The notes beneath the pieces are model-generated. The model worked only from the letters and a program-made list of their open reading frames with translations. It did not search any database and was not told where the DNA came from. From Glycomyces arizonensis DSM 44726 (GTDB taxonomy: Bacteria > Actinomycetota > Actinomycetes > Mycobacteriales > Micromonosporaceae), in NCBI RefSeq assembly GCF_000482705.1, contig NZ_AXWO01000004.1, forward strand, positions 186,001 to 250,000: a stretch of 64,000 bases of DNA, written 5' to 3'. Shown piece by piece: positions 33,357-42,147 of the stretch; the stretch's first letter is position 1, and each line of letters begins with the position of its first letter. The translations under genes and the position numbers were made by a program.

Positions 33357-34208
33357 CTAGTAGGTGTCCCGGAAGCGGATATTCAGACGGGCGCCGGACT
33401 CGTACACGTCGGACTCGAAGCGGACGGTGCAATCGCCGGGGGGCAGCAGCGGCCAGTCGCCCCACTGGTCAGGCAGCCGCGACGTCGTCGAGTTGAGGAG
33501 AATGAGCTTGGTTTTCGTGTCGATATCGAGGTAGTCGTCCTCACCGAGCACCGTGTCCAGACGGAGGGTCTGCACGCTCGATGCGGTGATGACCGAGATG
33601 CGCGGCTCTACGACAGGCCCGGTGATCCGCAGCCCCAGCCGCGCCGGAGACTTCCCGGCGTTGACCAGGTCGACCTCGCCGTCGGCCACAACCGTGTTGA
33701 TCCCGGTCGGCAGCCCGAACGGCGTTGCCAGGCCGCCGATGCGGTGGAGGAGGCCGATCTTGGCGACATGCTCGGCCGCGGAGTAGATCGTCGGGTCCGG
33801 GGCGAACAGCTCCGCCTCCACTTTCGCCTTCCCGGTGCGGCCGCGCTTGTTGATCAGCCGGACCTTTCGCGGCCGGACGTACATCAAGTACTCAGTTCCG
33901 GCGGCGTTCCAGGTGGCCTCGACTGCGGGGCTGGTACGCACCGGTGCGAGGGCGGCACCCAGTGCCCACCAGGCGTCCATGAGCTCAGCCCACGACCCGG
34001 TGTGGATACCCAGCCGCAGAGGAATGGTGGCTGGCTCGCGCCATTCGGCACCGGACCAGCCGCCGTCGCCCCACGGGACGGTCCCGACCTGGTCGGCCCT
34101 GGTCCCGCGGTCGAACGGCTCGAACTCGTTGACCCGGTACACGGTGCCGTGGTGAAGGAGCAGGGACGTGCCGTCGCTGCGGGTGATCTGGATCTGTCCC
34201 GGTTCCAT
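33357..34208 (-). CDS. distal tail protein (Dit-like)
   Basis: 283 residues; start overlaps the tape-measure stop. The position directly after the tape measure, the length and the two-part beta-rich composition (GTVYRVNEFEPFDRGTRADQ ... RLPDQWGDWPLLPPGDCTV) fit siphovirus Dit/tail-component proteins that cap the tail tube. The closing motif with pick-up of DIDTKTKLILLN is usual in the family. Confidence 0.72.
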   Translation of the reverse strand: MEPGQIQITRSDGTSLLLHHGTVYRVNEFEPFDRGTRADQVGTVPWGDGGWSGAEWREPATIPLRLGIHTGSWAELMDAWWALGAALAPVRTSPAVEATWNAAGTEYLMYVRPRKVRLINKRGRTGKAKVEAELFAPDPTIYSAAEHVAKIGLLHRIGGLATPFGLPTGINTVVADGEVDLVNAGKSPARLGLRITGPVVEPRISVITASSVQTLRLDTVLGEDDYLDIDTKTKLILLNSTTSRLPDQWGDWPLLPPGDCTVRFESDVYESGARLNIRFRDTY

Positions 34209-36448
34209 CAGGCCACCCCCATCGCGTACTCGCGCTGCGTCGCATCGGTCAGGTTCGCGCCCAGGGAGACGTCCACACGGGTGCGGGCCTCGGCGAGCTC
34301 ACGCAGCAGCTCCCGGTCGGTCTCGGACAGGGACGCGGTCGCGTCCACGCGCATCGTGTTCGAGGCGGCCGGTGCGGCGGCGGCGTCGACCATGAGCGGG
34401 ATGTCGGAGGTGAGCCCTTCGAGGGAGCGGCGGATCGCGGGGATACCGTCGGCGATCCCGTCGGCGAAGCCGCCCATGACGAGGCGTCCGGCGGGGCGGA
34501 GAATGCTCGCGTCCCGCTCGGCCGGGCCTTTCCAGTCCGGGAGCATGTCGGTGAGGTTCGAGAGCTTGTCCTGCACCGAGTTCCACATGTCTTCGATGCC
34601 GTCGAGGAAGCCCTGGAGGAGGTCTCGCCCGGCGTCCGCCAGGAGCGAGCCGAGGTCGCCGAGGCCGTCCATGATCCGGTCCGGGAGGCCCTTCACCCAG
34701 TCGATGAGGTCCCAGAATTTATCGACCGCGCGGTCCTTGAGGTCCCCGATCCAGCCCGCGACGCGGCCGGGGAGCTGTTGCAGCCAGCCGACGATGTCGA
34801 GGAATTCGTTGATCCGGTCTTGCACGTAGGAGACGATCGACTGCCAGATGCCCTGGAGCCAGCCAACGAATTCCGTCCACTTTGAACTAAAGAATCCGAT
34901 GAAGGATGAAATGCCCTCCTGCATCCATTCGACAAAGGACGCCCATTTCTCCTTCAGCCAGTCCCAAGCTTGCCCGATCGCAGCGGTGACCGAATCCCAG
35001 TTCATGACCAGGAGGATGATGATCGCGATCAATGCGACGATCGCCAGAATGATCCAGGTGATCGGGTTCGCGAACAACGCGGCATTCCACGCCCATTGGG
35101 CGATCGTGGCGACGATGAGGATCGCCCGCCAGACTTTGATCGCGCCGACGATGATGAGGATCGCCGACGCCAAGGGGATCAGCACGGGCGCGAGGTCGAG
35201 GACGAGCCCGACGATTTCGGCGAGCGGCGGCAGCAGATCGGAGGCAATCCGCAGGAAGTCGCCGAGCGCGTCGGCGACGGTGTCCACGTCGATGCGGGAC
35301 AGGGCCTCCCCGATGCGGTCGACCACGTGCTCTAGGTCGGGGCCGACCTCCTCGGCGATGGTCGCGACCTTCGGGGCGAGCTGCGTCGCGAACACGTCGG
35401 CCAGCTCCAGCACGATCGGGATCACGGCGTCAGCGACGCGGCCCAGCGCATCGAAGAACGTGTTCAGGGCGGTCTGGCCCTCGGCGGAGTTGAAGAAGTC
35501 GGCGAGGCGCCCGGTCAGTTTCTCGACCGTGCCGAGCAGGCCGCCGGACTGCTCGTTGGCGGCCCCGAACACCGAAGAGAAGATCGACCCGACGTTGCCG
35601 ATGATGCCGCCGATGGTCGACAGCGTGTCCTTCATCGTCTGGATCAGGTCCGCGAGGATCCCCGCGTCCTCCGCCTTCGCGATCCACTCGGCGAACCGGA
35701 AGCCCAGTTGCCCGGCGGCGGACCCGGCGTCGGTCAGCAGCGGCGAGAACGCGCCGATGAGGATCGCGATCCCCTCCAGCCACGGCCCCACACCCTGCGC
35801 GAACTTCGCGAGCCCGGCCGCGACGTCGTCAACGACGGTCCCGAACGTCTCGACGATCCGCTGGGAGCCGAGCGCCTCGGCGGCAGCCGAGACGACGTCG
35901 TTCCACCCCCCGGCGACCTTGCCCAGGCCGTCTTCGAGCAGCGGCAGCCACGTGGCGGCCAACTTCTCGATATCCCCGGCCAGGCCCTGCCAGAACGCCT
36001 CCTGCGCGGAGCGGACCACATCGTCCCAGGCGTCGGCCTGGTCCTGGAGCACCGACACGACATCAGCGGCGGCCGGGGAGAGCCGCTCCAGGGCCTCCTC
36101 GTCCCCGGCTATGGCGTCGCCCATGTCGGTGAACGCGAGCGTGACTGTCCCGATCGCGACCGCTGCACCAGCGGCGAAGGCGGGTACCGCAGCCGCGAGC
36201 CCGCCGACGGCGACCACGAGCTGAGACACCAGACCCAGCACCGGCCCGATCGCCGAGGCAGCACCGGCCGCGCCGGTCGCCAGCACACTGAACGCCGTGG
36301 CCTTCCCCAGCACCTTCAGCATGCCGGTCAGGCCGTCCATGCGCTCGGCGGTGTCGTCCATCTTCCTGTGGACACGGTCGATCGTCCGATTGAAGCCCTT
36401 GTCGTCGCCGTCGATGATCGCGTTCAATTCGCCCAGGTTCAGAGCCAC
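34208..36448 (-). CDS. tail tape measure protein
   Basis: 746 residues, the largest tail gene and placed just after the tail assembly chaperones. N-terminal alpha-helical MEP region (NRTIDRVHRKMDDTAERMDG), Gly/Ala-rich membrane-like segments near residues 50-105, further hydrophobic segments around 430-485 (AILIIVGAIKVWRAILIVA ... WIILAIVALIAIIILLVMNW) and repeated Trp-rich motifs (WEDDLxxxLQxIWQ type). It sets tail length and may help DNA entry. A local GC drop occurs around 34.85-35.1 kb. Confidence 0.88.
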   Translation of the reverse strand: MALNLGELNAIIDGDDKGFNRTIDRVHRKMDDTAERMDGLTGMLKVLGKATAFSVLATGAAGAASAIGPVLGLVSQLVVAVGGLAAAVPAFAAGAAVAIGTVTLAFTDMGDAIAGDEEALERLSPAAADVVSVLQDQADAWDDVVRSAQEAFWQGLAGDIEKLAATWLPLLEDGLGKVAGGWNDVVSAAAEALGSQRIVETFGTVVDDVAAGLAKFAQGVGPWLEGIAILIGAFSPLLTDAGSAAGQLGFRFAEWIAKAEDAGILADLIQTMKDTLSTIGGIIGNVGSIFSSVFGAANEQSGGLLGTVEKLTGRLADFFNSAEGQTALNTFFDALGRVADAVIPIVLELADVFATQLAPKVATIAEEVGPDLEHVVDRIGEALSRIDVDTVADALGDFLRIASDLLPPLAEIVGLVLDLAPVLIPLASAILIIVGAIKVWRAILIVATIAQWAWNAALFANPITWIILAIVALIAIIILLVMNWDSVTAAIGQAWDWLKEKWASFVEWMQEGISSFIGFFSSKWTEFVGWLQGIWQSIVSYVQDRINEFLDIVGWLQQLPGRVAGWIGDLKDRAVDKFWDLIDWVKGLPDRIMDGLGDLGSLLADAGRDLLQGFLDGIEDMWNSVQDKLSNLTDMLPDWKGPAERDASILRPAGRLVMGGFADGIADGIPAIRRSLEGLTSDIPLMVDAAAAPAASNTMRVDATASLSETDRELLRELAEARTRVDVSLGANLTDATQREYAMGVA

Positions 36449-36461
36449 GGCTCACCTCCCC

Positions 36462-37222
36462 TCATCTGCGGCGCCCACGCGGCACGTGCGGCATGGACGG
36501 TGCCTTGGGTTGTTTCTCGGGGGGCGCGAGCTTGCGCTGAATGCGGGATTCGCAGGTGAGGAGGCCGAGGAGGCGGCGCCTCAGCCACGGCCACGACCGC
36601 TGGTCGAGGATCCCGGAGGCGGTGTCGATGCCGTAGATCTCGTGCAGGTCGGCGTCGACCAGGTCCCAGTGGCGCCTTACGAGGTCGCCGAGGGTCGTCT
36701 CGGGGTCTTTGTACTCTTCGTAGAGGCCCGACGCTTCGTCGTACTCGCCGACGCCCCACTGGCCGAGCTCGGCGAGCCAGACGCGCGCTTCTTCGGGGCC
36801 GCCTTCTTGGCTCGGCGTTCGGCCCGGTTCGCTTTTGGGGTCCCGCCGGACTCCCACACCCTCCGGGCTCCGCTCACGCCGCTCAACACCCACGCATAGG
36901 CGATCTGGCCTACCAGCATGGCTTTGCGGTGGGGGACCTTGTCGGCCTCCATCGCGTCGTAGGTCGCGCCCAGGAGGGTCTCGTACAGGTCCTCTTCGGC
37001 CTCGTCGGACAGGTGGAGGTCGGCGTCGATGTCCTCGGCGTCCTCCCCGGCGTCGAGGCGGCGTTTCGCCTCGGTGGCCTTGTCGGTCAGGCGGTGCACC
37101 CACCGGCCGGTACCCGCCGAGACGTCGTCGACGACGTACTCGCGGGGCCCTGCCTTGAGGTCGAGGAGGACCACGAGGTTGCCGTCGTCGTCCTCCCACA
37201 CGTGCTGTTCAGCGTCGCTCAC
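36462..37222 (-). CDS. tail assembly chaperone, frameshifted long form (GT-like)
   Basis: Product of a predicted -1 ribosomal frameshift: translation begins as the short chaperone at 37222, slips at CCCAAAA (36833-36839) and continues in the overlapping frame to 36462, giving about 253 residues. The extension (VWLAELGQWGVGEYDEASG ... DQRSWPWLRRRLLGLL) is the normal T-type region. Two overlapping genes before the tape measure are the hallmark of this system in siphoviruses. Confidence 0.8.
36677..37222 (-). CDS. tail assembly chaperone, short form (G-like)
   Basis: 181 residues, helical and acidic, ending in a Ser/Arg/Lys-rich tail. It lies between the major tail protein and the tape measure. 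The frame overlaps a second open frame that lacks its own start region, and the slippery heptamer CCCAAAA (read C-CCA-AAA) is in the right register for a -1 shift. Confidence 0.82.
   Translation of the reverse strand: MSDAEQHVWEDDDGNLVVLLDLKAGPREYVVDDVSAGTGRWVHRLTDKATEAKRRLDAGEDAEDIDADLHLSDEAEEDLYETLLGATYDAMEADKVPHRKAMLVGQIAYAWVLSGVSGARRVWESGGTPKANRAERRAKKAAPKKRASGSPSSASGASASTTKRRASTKSTKTPRRPSATS
36833..36839 (-). promoter_or_regulatory. programmed -1 frameshift site CCCAAAA
   Basis: Canonical X-XXY-YYZ heptamer: zero-frame codons CCA AAA, -1 frame codons CCC AAA. Located about 130 codons into the short chaperone gene, exactly where its frame and the T frame overlap. Confidence 0.8.
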
Positions 37223-37231
37223 GACAGGCCC

Positions 37232-37969
37232 CTAAGCGGTGTAGGTGTAGGCGTCGGTGCCGGTGGTGGAGGCGCCGTTGGTGGTGGTCACGACGACATC
37301 GACCGCGCCCGCACTGCCCGCGGGGGTGATCGCCGAGATCTTCGTGTCCGAGATGACGGCGAAGTCCTCGGCGGCGACCGCATCGAAGGTCACCGCGGAA
37401 GCGCCGGTGAAGTGCGCGCCGGTGATGGTGACCAGCTCGCCCCCGGCCGCCGCGCCCGACGACGGGCTGGCAGTCGAGACGATCGGGACCGGCGAGGCGT
37501 TGACCGGGTTCGCGATGGTGACCAGCGCCGGAGACGTCGCCGAGGGCGTGACGGTGATGGAGACGCGCTCCAGGTCGGCCATGCCGCCCCCGTCGGGCGC
37601 CCACGTGATCAGCCCGTACCCCTCGTACGCCTCCACCGAGCCGTTCTTGTCGAACCAGCGCATGTGGATGACGCCGTCCTCGGGGTCGATCGCTGTCGCC
37701 GCGAGCCGCAGCTTCGCGTGCACGGCGTTCTCGACGTGCGTCGAGGTGTCCTTGCGGTGCGAGATGTTCCCCTCGATGCCCCACACGAGCATCGTGCGCG
37801 TGGAGCCGCCCCACCCGTCGGACTCGTAATCGTTGTCCTCCTGGTCGGTCGGCTCGGTGCTCGGGGTGAACTCCTGGAGACCGACGACGGTCTGCCAGTC
37901 CTCCACGGCGGCGGTGCCCATGTTGATCTGCCAGCGCCATTTGCGCTGCAACGCTGTTGCCTCAGTCAT
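37232..37969 (-). CDS. major tail protein with C-terminal IPT/TIG-like domain
   Basis: 245 residues. The first about 160 residues are a tail-tube type domain (TALQRKWRWQINMG ... WGIEGNISHRKDTS). The C-terminal 80 residues (PVPIVSTASPSSGAAAGGELV ... ITGAHFTGASAVTFD) are an Ig-like IPT/TIG domain of the type displayed on virion surfaces. Located just upstream of the chaperones, as expected for the tube protein. Confidence 0.8.
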   Translation of the reverse strand: MTEATALQRKWRWQINMGTAAVEDWQTVVGLQEFTPSTEPTDQEDNDYESDGWGGSTRTMLVWGIEGNISHRKDTSTHVENAVHAKLRLAATAIDPEDGVIHMRWFDKNGSVEAYEGYGLITWAPDGGGMADLERVSITVTPSATSPALVTIANPVNASPVPIVSTASPSSGAAAGGELVTITGAHFTGASAVTFDAVAAEDFAVISDTKISAITPAGSAGAVDVVVTTTNGASTTGTDAYTYTA

Positions 37970-37978
37970 GAGGTGCTC

Positions 37979-38428
37979 CTATTCGGTGAGCAGCGCGGAC
38001 GTGCGCTGCGCTTGGATGTCGTAGTTGTCGGACCGCTCATGCCGCCCGTTGCCGTCGACGCCCATCGGGGTGCCGTTGATGTGGTTGATCTGCGAGACCG
38101 TGACCTGCCCGAACGTGACGAAGGCGAGGCCGTCGAGGGCGTCGCGGGCGTCGGAGGCGAGGTCGATCGCCGAGACCGGGTCGTTGCGCGCGCCCCGGCA
38201 GCGGACCTGCACGCGCGGGGTGACATCCCCTGCACTGTTGCCCCCCGCGGGGTCGTAGTCGGTCAAGACGATGCACCGGTCAGGGCCGGTGGCCCCGCCG
38301 GGCGGCATGTAGGCAATGAACACCCCGACCTCATCGGTCGTGTAGAGCCCGTCGGGGCGCCAGACGCCGACACCCGCAGCAGCGAGAGTCTCGGCGATCC
38401 CGACGAGGAGGTCACTTGTCCAGGACAC
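37979..38428 (-). CDS. tail terminator-like / head-tail completion protein
   Basis: 149 residues; GGAGG precedes GTG 38428, which overlaps the gene before by 17 bp. Features a small alpha/beta body: TSDLLVGIAETLAAAGVGVW, then VGVFIAYMPPGG, PRVQVRCRG and RDALDGLAFVTFGQV. The composition is that of DUF3168/tail terminator-like proteins between connectors and tail tube. Assignment from position and composition. Confidence 0.6.
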   Translation of the reverse strand: MSWTSDLLVGIAETLAAAGVGVWRPDGLYTTDEVGVFIAYMPPGGATGPDRCIVLTDYDPAGGNSAGDVTPRVQVRCRGARNDPVSAIDLASDARDALDGLAFVTFGQVTVSQINHINGTPMGVDGNGRHERSDNYDIQAQRTSALLTE

Positions 38429-38621
38429 GGGCCACCTCCCCGCAGTCCATACAGGCGCGGATCGCGCCGAGGCGGATGATGTTCGGCACCCGGTGGCCGG
38501 GAGTCGCGGGCAGGCCGTACACGGTGTAGGAGACCGCCGAAGGGAGCGCGCAGGCGTCGCACCACGCGCCCGTGCGGGCACGGCCGAGGACCGGGTAAAG
38601 CGTGAGATGGGTGGACGGCAT
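38412..38621 (-). CDS. small zinc-ribbon phage protein
   Basis: 69 residues with CDAC and CMDC pairs (a four-cysteine zinc ribbon). Overlaps the preceding and following genes in the connector module, so translation is coupled. Function unknown; possibly structural. Confidence 0.6.
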   Translation of the reverse strand: MPSTHLTLYPVLGRARTGAWCDACALPSAVSYTVYGLPATPGHRVPNIIRLGAIRACMDCGEVARVLDK

Positions 38622-38968
38622 CAGCCGCGCAGGCTCCGACGGATCTGGGCGGCGATGATCGCTGCGATGGTCTTCGCCTCGGTGTGCATCGGCTGCTCGA
38701 GGTATTTCGCCTGGCCCTTTTTCGGGTGGTGGTAGTCGAGCTCTTCATGCTGGCGGACCGCGTACGGCGTATCGAACGACACGGCGGCCGTGCCAGCGGA
38801 CTCGTCCACGCTGGCCGTCCCGGAGTCCTCGAGGATCGCATCGCGCAGCGGCACGAGCGGCAGCGCGGCACCGAGGAGATGCTCGGCGCTCAAGCGCAGG
38901 CCCCTGTTGCGGCCCTCGCGCTCGCGGCGCTTGACCTCGTCGCCGTTCCAGGTGAACCGAACAGCCAT
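38621..38968 (-). CDS. minor capsid / neck protein (HK97 gp10-like)
   Basis: 115 residues from ATG 38968. Helical start (RREREGRNRGLRLSAEHLLG), a central AILEDSGTASVDES...AAVSFDTPYAVRQHEELDYHH and a KAKYLEQPM-type end: this order is typical of gp10-like head-tail joining or minor capsid proteins. Sits in the connector block. Confidence 0.68.
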   Translation of the reverse strand: MAVRFTWNGDEVKRREREGRNRGLRLSAEHLLGAALPLVPLRDAILEDSGTASVDESAGTAAVSFDTPYAVRQHEELDYHHPKKGQAKYLEQPMHTEAKTIAAIIAAQIRRSLRG

Positions 38969-38981
38969 CACCGCACCTCCT

Positions 38982-39311
38982 TCACTCGAACGCCACTTGC
39001 AGGTGCGAGGGGAGCGGGAGCGTCTGGCCGTCGAGGTGGGAGACGGCGACCACTTCCGTGACCTTCCCCGAGGGGAGCGTGCCCTTCGACAGCTCGGGCA
39101 CGTCGGCGCCCAAGTCGCAGTGCAGCTGCGTCGAGGAGACGACCTCGGCGCCGTCCTTGTTCCGGACGACCTTCCGCGTCTCCTCAAGCCACCCCTGCAC
39201 CGGCATGGCCTGGCCGTACTGCTTACGGCCGTACCCGTCGGTGCCGAGATACGGCTCGATGGACACGGTGTGCTGCTTCCACATCGACAGGAGCCCGGTC
39301 ACCGCGTCCAC
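38982..39311 (-). CDS. head-tail connector (head closure-like)
   Basis: 109 residues with a beta-barrel character: HTVSIEPYLGTDGYGRKQY, then VVRNKDGAEVVSSTQLHC and a C-terminal VTEVVAVSHLDGQTLPLPSHL. This matches the head-closure (stopper) proteins placed after the adaptor gene. Overlaps the next gene by 13 bp. Confidence 0.68.
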   Translation of the reverse strand: MDAVTGLLSMWKQHTVSIEPYLGTDGYGRKQYGQAMPVQGWLEETRKVVRNKDGAEVVSSTQLHCDLGADVPELSKGTLPSGKVTEVVAVSHLDGQTLPLPSHLQVAFE

Positions 39312-39712
39312 GGCTCCCTGTTGGTGAGGTTCTGGCGCCGGAGGATCTGGAGTACGCGCGGGGCGTAGGCGATCCCGCCAACCCGCACCTCGGGCGCGGC
39401 CTTCTGGCGGGTGATCGAGGCGGACCCGATCGACGCCGACGACACGCCCGCCGGGAGTTCCCCCTCGGCGAGCCCTGCGGCCGGGTCAATCCCGTAGGAG
39501 GTCTGCGCGATCGTCGCGTCCCGCAGCGCCTCGGCGGTGTCGGTGTCGGTCGGCTGGCCGTCGTCGTCGACGTCGTAGACCGCGGTGACGATCAGGTCGT
39601 CGATGTCGCGCGAGGCGATGGCGAGCCGGTCGTCGATGTCCTCAGGCGCGGTAGCCCTCCCGTAGGGAGAGGCCCCGTATTCCTCGGCTGTCGCATAGAC
39701 CGGCTGCGCCAT
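39299..39712 (-). CDS. head-tail adaptor (gp6/gp15-like)
   Basis: 137 residues from ATG 39712. Helical: QPVYATAEEYGASPYGRATAP, DIDDRLAIASRDIDDLIV, then ATIAQTSYGIDPAAG. Helical bundle proteins of this size after the capsid gene are connector/adaptor proteins. The name is based on position and form. Confidence 0.68.
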   Translation of the reverse strand: MAQPVYATAEEYGASPYGRATAPEDIDDRLAIASRDIDDLIVTAVYDVDDDGQPTDTDTAEALRDATIAQTSYGIDPAAGLAEGELPAGVSSASIGSASITRQKAAPEVRVGGIAYAPRVLQILRRQNLTNREPWTR

Positions 39713-39714
39713 CG

Positions 39715-40137
39715 CTACTCGCCCCCGTCGCCCTCGGAGCCGTCGAGGTCGCCCTCGTCGTCGCCCTCGGAGCCGTCGGCCTGGTCCTCGTCGCCCTCGC
39801 CGTCGGCCTCGGGGGCGTCGGGGAGGGCCTGAAGGTCGGCAACGGTCATCGCGCCCACGGCTCCGTCGGTGAGGCCGTGGACGTGGACCGCCCACGCGAC
39901 CCACGGCGCCCGCGGCGCCGACTTCGCGGGCCGCTTCGACGGGTCGACGGGGGCCGACTCGACGGCCGAGGACCCATCGACCCATACGACAGCGCCGGAG
40001 CGCGCCAGGGTGGCGAGCTCCTCAGCGGGGATGTCCTCGGGGAGGCGGGCGCCGGCCGGGAAGTCGACGCTCGCCCGCCCGGGGCCGATACGGGTTTCGG
40101 CGGTCACGTAGCCGCGCTGCACTTCATAGGGAGGCAT
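39715..40137 (-). CDS. head-associated protein with acidic Asp/Glu/Gly tail
   Basis: 140 residues. A compact N-terminal domain (YEVQRGYVTAETRIGPGR ... AELATLARSGAVVWVDGS) resembles capsid accessory or decoration modules; the last 35 residues are nearly all Asp, Glu, Gly and Ser. Located right after the capsid gene. Function not certain. Confidence 0.55.
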   Translation of the reverse strand: MPPYEVQRGYVTAETRIGPGRASVDFPAGARLPEDIPAEELATLARSGAVVWVDGSSAVESAPVDPSKRPAKSAPRAPWVAWAVHVHGLTDGAVGAMTVADLQALPDAPEADGEGDEDQADGSEGDDEGDLDGSEGDGGE

Positions 40138-40144
40138 GAGTCAC

Positions 40145-41338
40145 CTACGCCTTCAGGTTCACGATCTTGCCGTGCGCCATCTCGTTACCGGGCATGAGAC
40201 CGACCTCGCCGTAGAGCTGGGTCTTCTCGTTCGCGCCGGTCTTGGCGAGCGCCTCGGCGAAGAAGTGGCCCTTGCCGGGGGTCTCCCGGTACACGGGCAT
40301 GCACTGCTCCATGGAGACGATCGCGAGCTGCGAGGCGGGCATGTGCCGGTTGAGCATGACGTTCAACGGCCCGAAATCGGTGTTGATCCGGTCGACGGTC
40401 ACGCCGCCGACGTTGCCCTGGAGCTCCTTGGTGACGTACCCCTCGGAGCTGTAGGCGGCGGTGACGGCGCGCTTGAGACCAGAGTTGACCATGATCGTTG
40501 CGGTCGCGTTCTCCTGGATGCCGCCGTTGTCGTAGGCGAGCTGGCACACCGAGTCGACGTGGTCCTTGGTGAGGGTCACGGTCACCTTCGTCCAGGACAC
40601 CGAGCCGTCGGCGGTGATGTCGACCGCGGGGCCGTTCTTGACCGCCGAGACCTTGAACACGCCCGTGGTGAGCCCGTCCTCCAGGACGTAGTAGGTGGTG
40701 CCGACGGTCAGCGGGGCCGCGGCGGAGGCGGTCATGACGATCTGGTCCCCGGCGGTGAGGCCGTGCGTGGTCAGGGTGATCAGGTCCGTGGACTCGGCGG
40801 CGGCGCCGGTCTGCGCTGCCTCGGCGTCGAGGGTGATCACGTTCGAGGTGATCGCGGCGAGCAGGCCCCGGGTCTTGCGCGGGGTCGTGTTGTCGGTCGG
40901 CTTCTGGTAGGTGCCGCGGATGAACGAGTATTCGATGTCGCGGACCATTTCCTTCAGCTTCTGCTCCACCTGCCAGTCCAGCTCGTTCGTGACCGGGTTC
41001 GTCGCGTTGTTGTTGACGCCGGCCTTCTGCTGGTCGGCGGCGAGCTTGCTGTAGGACACGCCCACCGAGTCGTGCTGGATCTGCACGATGTTGGTGCGGT
41101 TCGCGCGGACCCGGTTGGTCGGGGTCGGCGCGTCGGCGCCCTCAAGGGCGACGTTCTGGCCCGCGGACCGCAGGTCGAAGTCCTGCCACTCGAACTCGTC
41201 CGAGGAGGTCTGGCCGCCGCCGGACAGGCCCCCGATCGCCGAGAAGAACGGCGTGTCGCCGGGGGTGAGCTGGTGGAGGATGCCGGTGTAATTGGGCAGG
41301 TTGTAGACGGTGCCCAAGCCTGTGATCTTTCCCGCCAT
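40145..41338 (-). CDS. major capsid protein (DUF5309/SU10-like, HK97 fold)
   Basis: 397 residues. N-arm region YNLPNYTGILHQLTPGDTPFF, then the diagnostic DEFEWQDFDLRSAGQNVALEG and NPVTNELDWQVEQKLKEMV followed by RDIEYSFIRGTYQ. This matches the DUF5309 capsid family with a HK97-type fold. An inserted beta-rich part (residues about 165-260) may be a surface domain. Preceded by the scaffold gene. Confidence 0.85.
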   Translation of the reverse strand: MAGKITGLGTVYNLPNYTGILHQLTPGDTPFFSAIGGLSGGGQTSSDEFEWQDFDLRSAGQNVALEGADAPTPTNRVRANRTNIVQIQHDSVGVSYSKLAADQQKAGVNNNATNPVTNELDWQVEQKLKEMVRDIEYSFIRGTYQKPTDNTTPRKTRGLLAAITSNVITLDAEAAQTGAAAESTDLITLTTHGLTAGDQIVMTASAAAPLTVGTTYYVLEDGLTTGVFKVSAVKNGPAVDITADGSVSWTKVTVTLTKDHVDSVCQLAYDNGGIQENATATIMVNSGLKRAVTAAYSSEGYVTKELQGNVGGVTVDRINTDFGPLNVMLNRHMPASQLAIVSMEQCMPVYRETPGKGHFFAEALAKTGANEKTQLYGEVGLMPGNEMAHGKIVNLKA

Positions 41339-41383
41339 GGCGGAAGTCTCCTTACTGGATCATGGGCACCACGGGTGCCCTGG

Positions 41384-42100
41384 TTACTGCCCGCCCTGGT
41401 TGGCGAACTTCTGGTTCTGGAGGCGGATGACCTCGCGGGCGTCGCCCTTCTTCTGCGCCTCGGCGATCTGCGCGTCAAGCGACGCCGGGGGCAGGTTGGG
41501 GCCGCCGCCGAAGTCGCCGCCGGAGCGGTGGGCGCCAGCGCCGGGCTGGGCCTTGAACTTCGGGTTTGCGGTGACGAACTCGGTCACGTGCGCTTCGAGC
41601 TTCTGGCCGAAGTCGGCCCCGACGTGATCGGTGTCGAGCTCGGCGAGCGAGTCGAGGAACGCAACGGAGTCGAGCAGTCCGTCGGCGTCGACGCCGAGCC
41701 GGGGCGCGGCGCGGAGGAGCTTGTTCTCCACGACGGTCTCCCACTCGCGTGCGCGCATCTGGTCGACTTGCGCGGACAGCTTGTCGGGGTCGACGGCTTC
41801 GGAGCCGTCGGCATTGAGGCCGTATGCCTTGAGGACCGCATCGCGCTGCGAGGCCGCCGCCTGGGCGTCCTTCTGCGCGGTTTGGTACTTGGTCCGGTAG
41901 TCCGCCTCTTTCGTGCGGCCCTTGGTGATGAGGTCCTGCGCCCACTGGGGGAGCGAGGACACGTCCTGCGGGCCGTCCGGCGCCTGGCCGGGATCGGTCG
42001 CGGGATCGGTGGTGGTTCCCTGCTGCGGGGACGCTTCCGGCGCCTGGCCGGTCGGTCCCGCGTCGGTTGGCGCGCCTGGCGCCTGCGACGGCTGGGTCAT
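41384..42100 (-). CDS. scaffolding protein
   Basis: 238 residues: Pro/Gln/Gly-rich disordered N-terminus, a long helical middle (KGRTKEADYRTKYQTAQKD ... VDPDKLSAQVDQMRARE), and a polar C-terminal end. This composition, directly before the capsid gene, is typical of siphovirus scaffolds that shape the procapsid. Confidence 0.78.
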   Translation of the reverse strand: MTQPSQAPGAPTDAGPTGQAPEASPQQGTTTDPATDPGQAPDGPQDVSSLPQWAQDLITKGRTKEADYRTKYQTAQKDAQAAASQRDAVLKAYGLNADGSEAVDPDKLSAQVDQMRAREWETVVENKLLRAAPRLGVDADGLLDSVAFLDSLAELDTDHVGADFGQKLEAHVTEFVTANPKFKAQPGAGAHRSGGDFGGGPNLPPASLDAQIAEAQKKGDAREVIRLQNQKFANQGGQ

Positions 42101-42147
42101 TGGTTGGGTCCTTTCGGAACACCCGGCCGCACACCGCGGCCGGGAGA

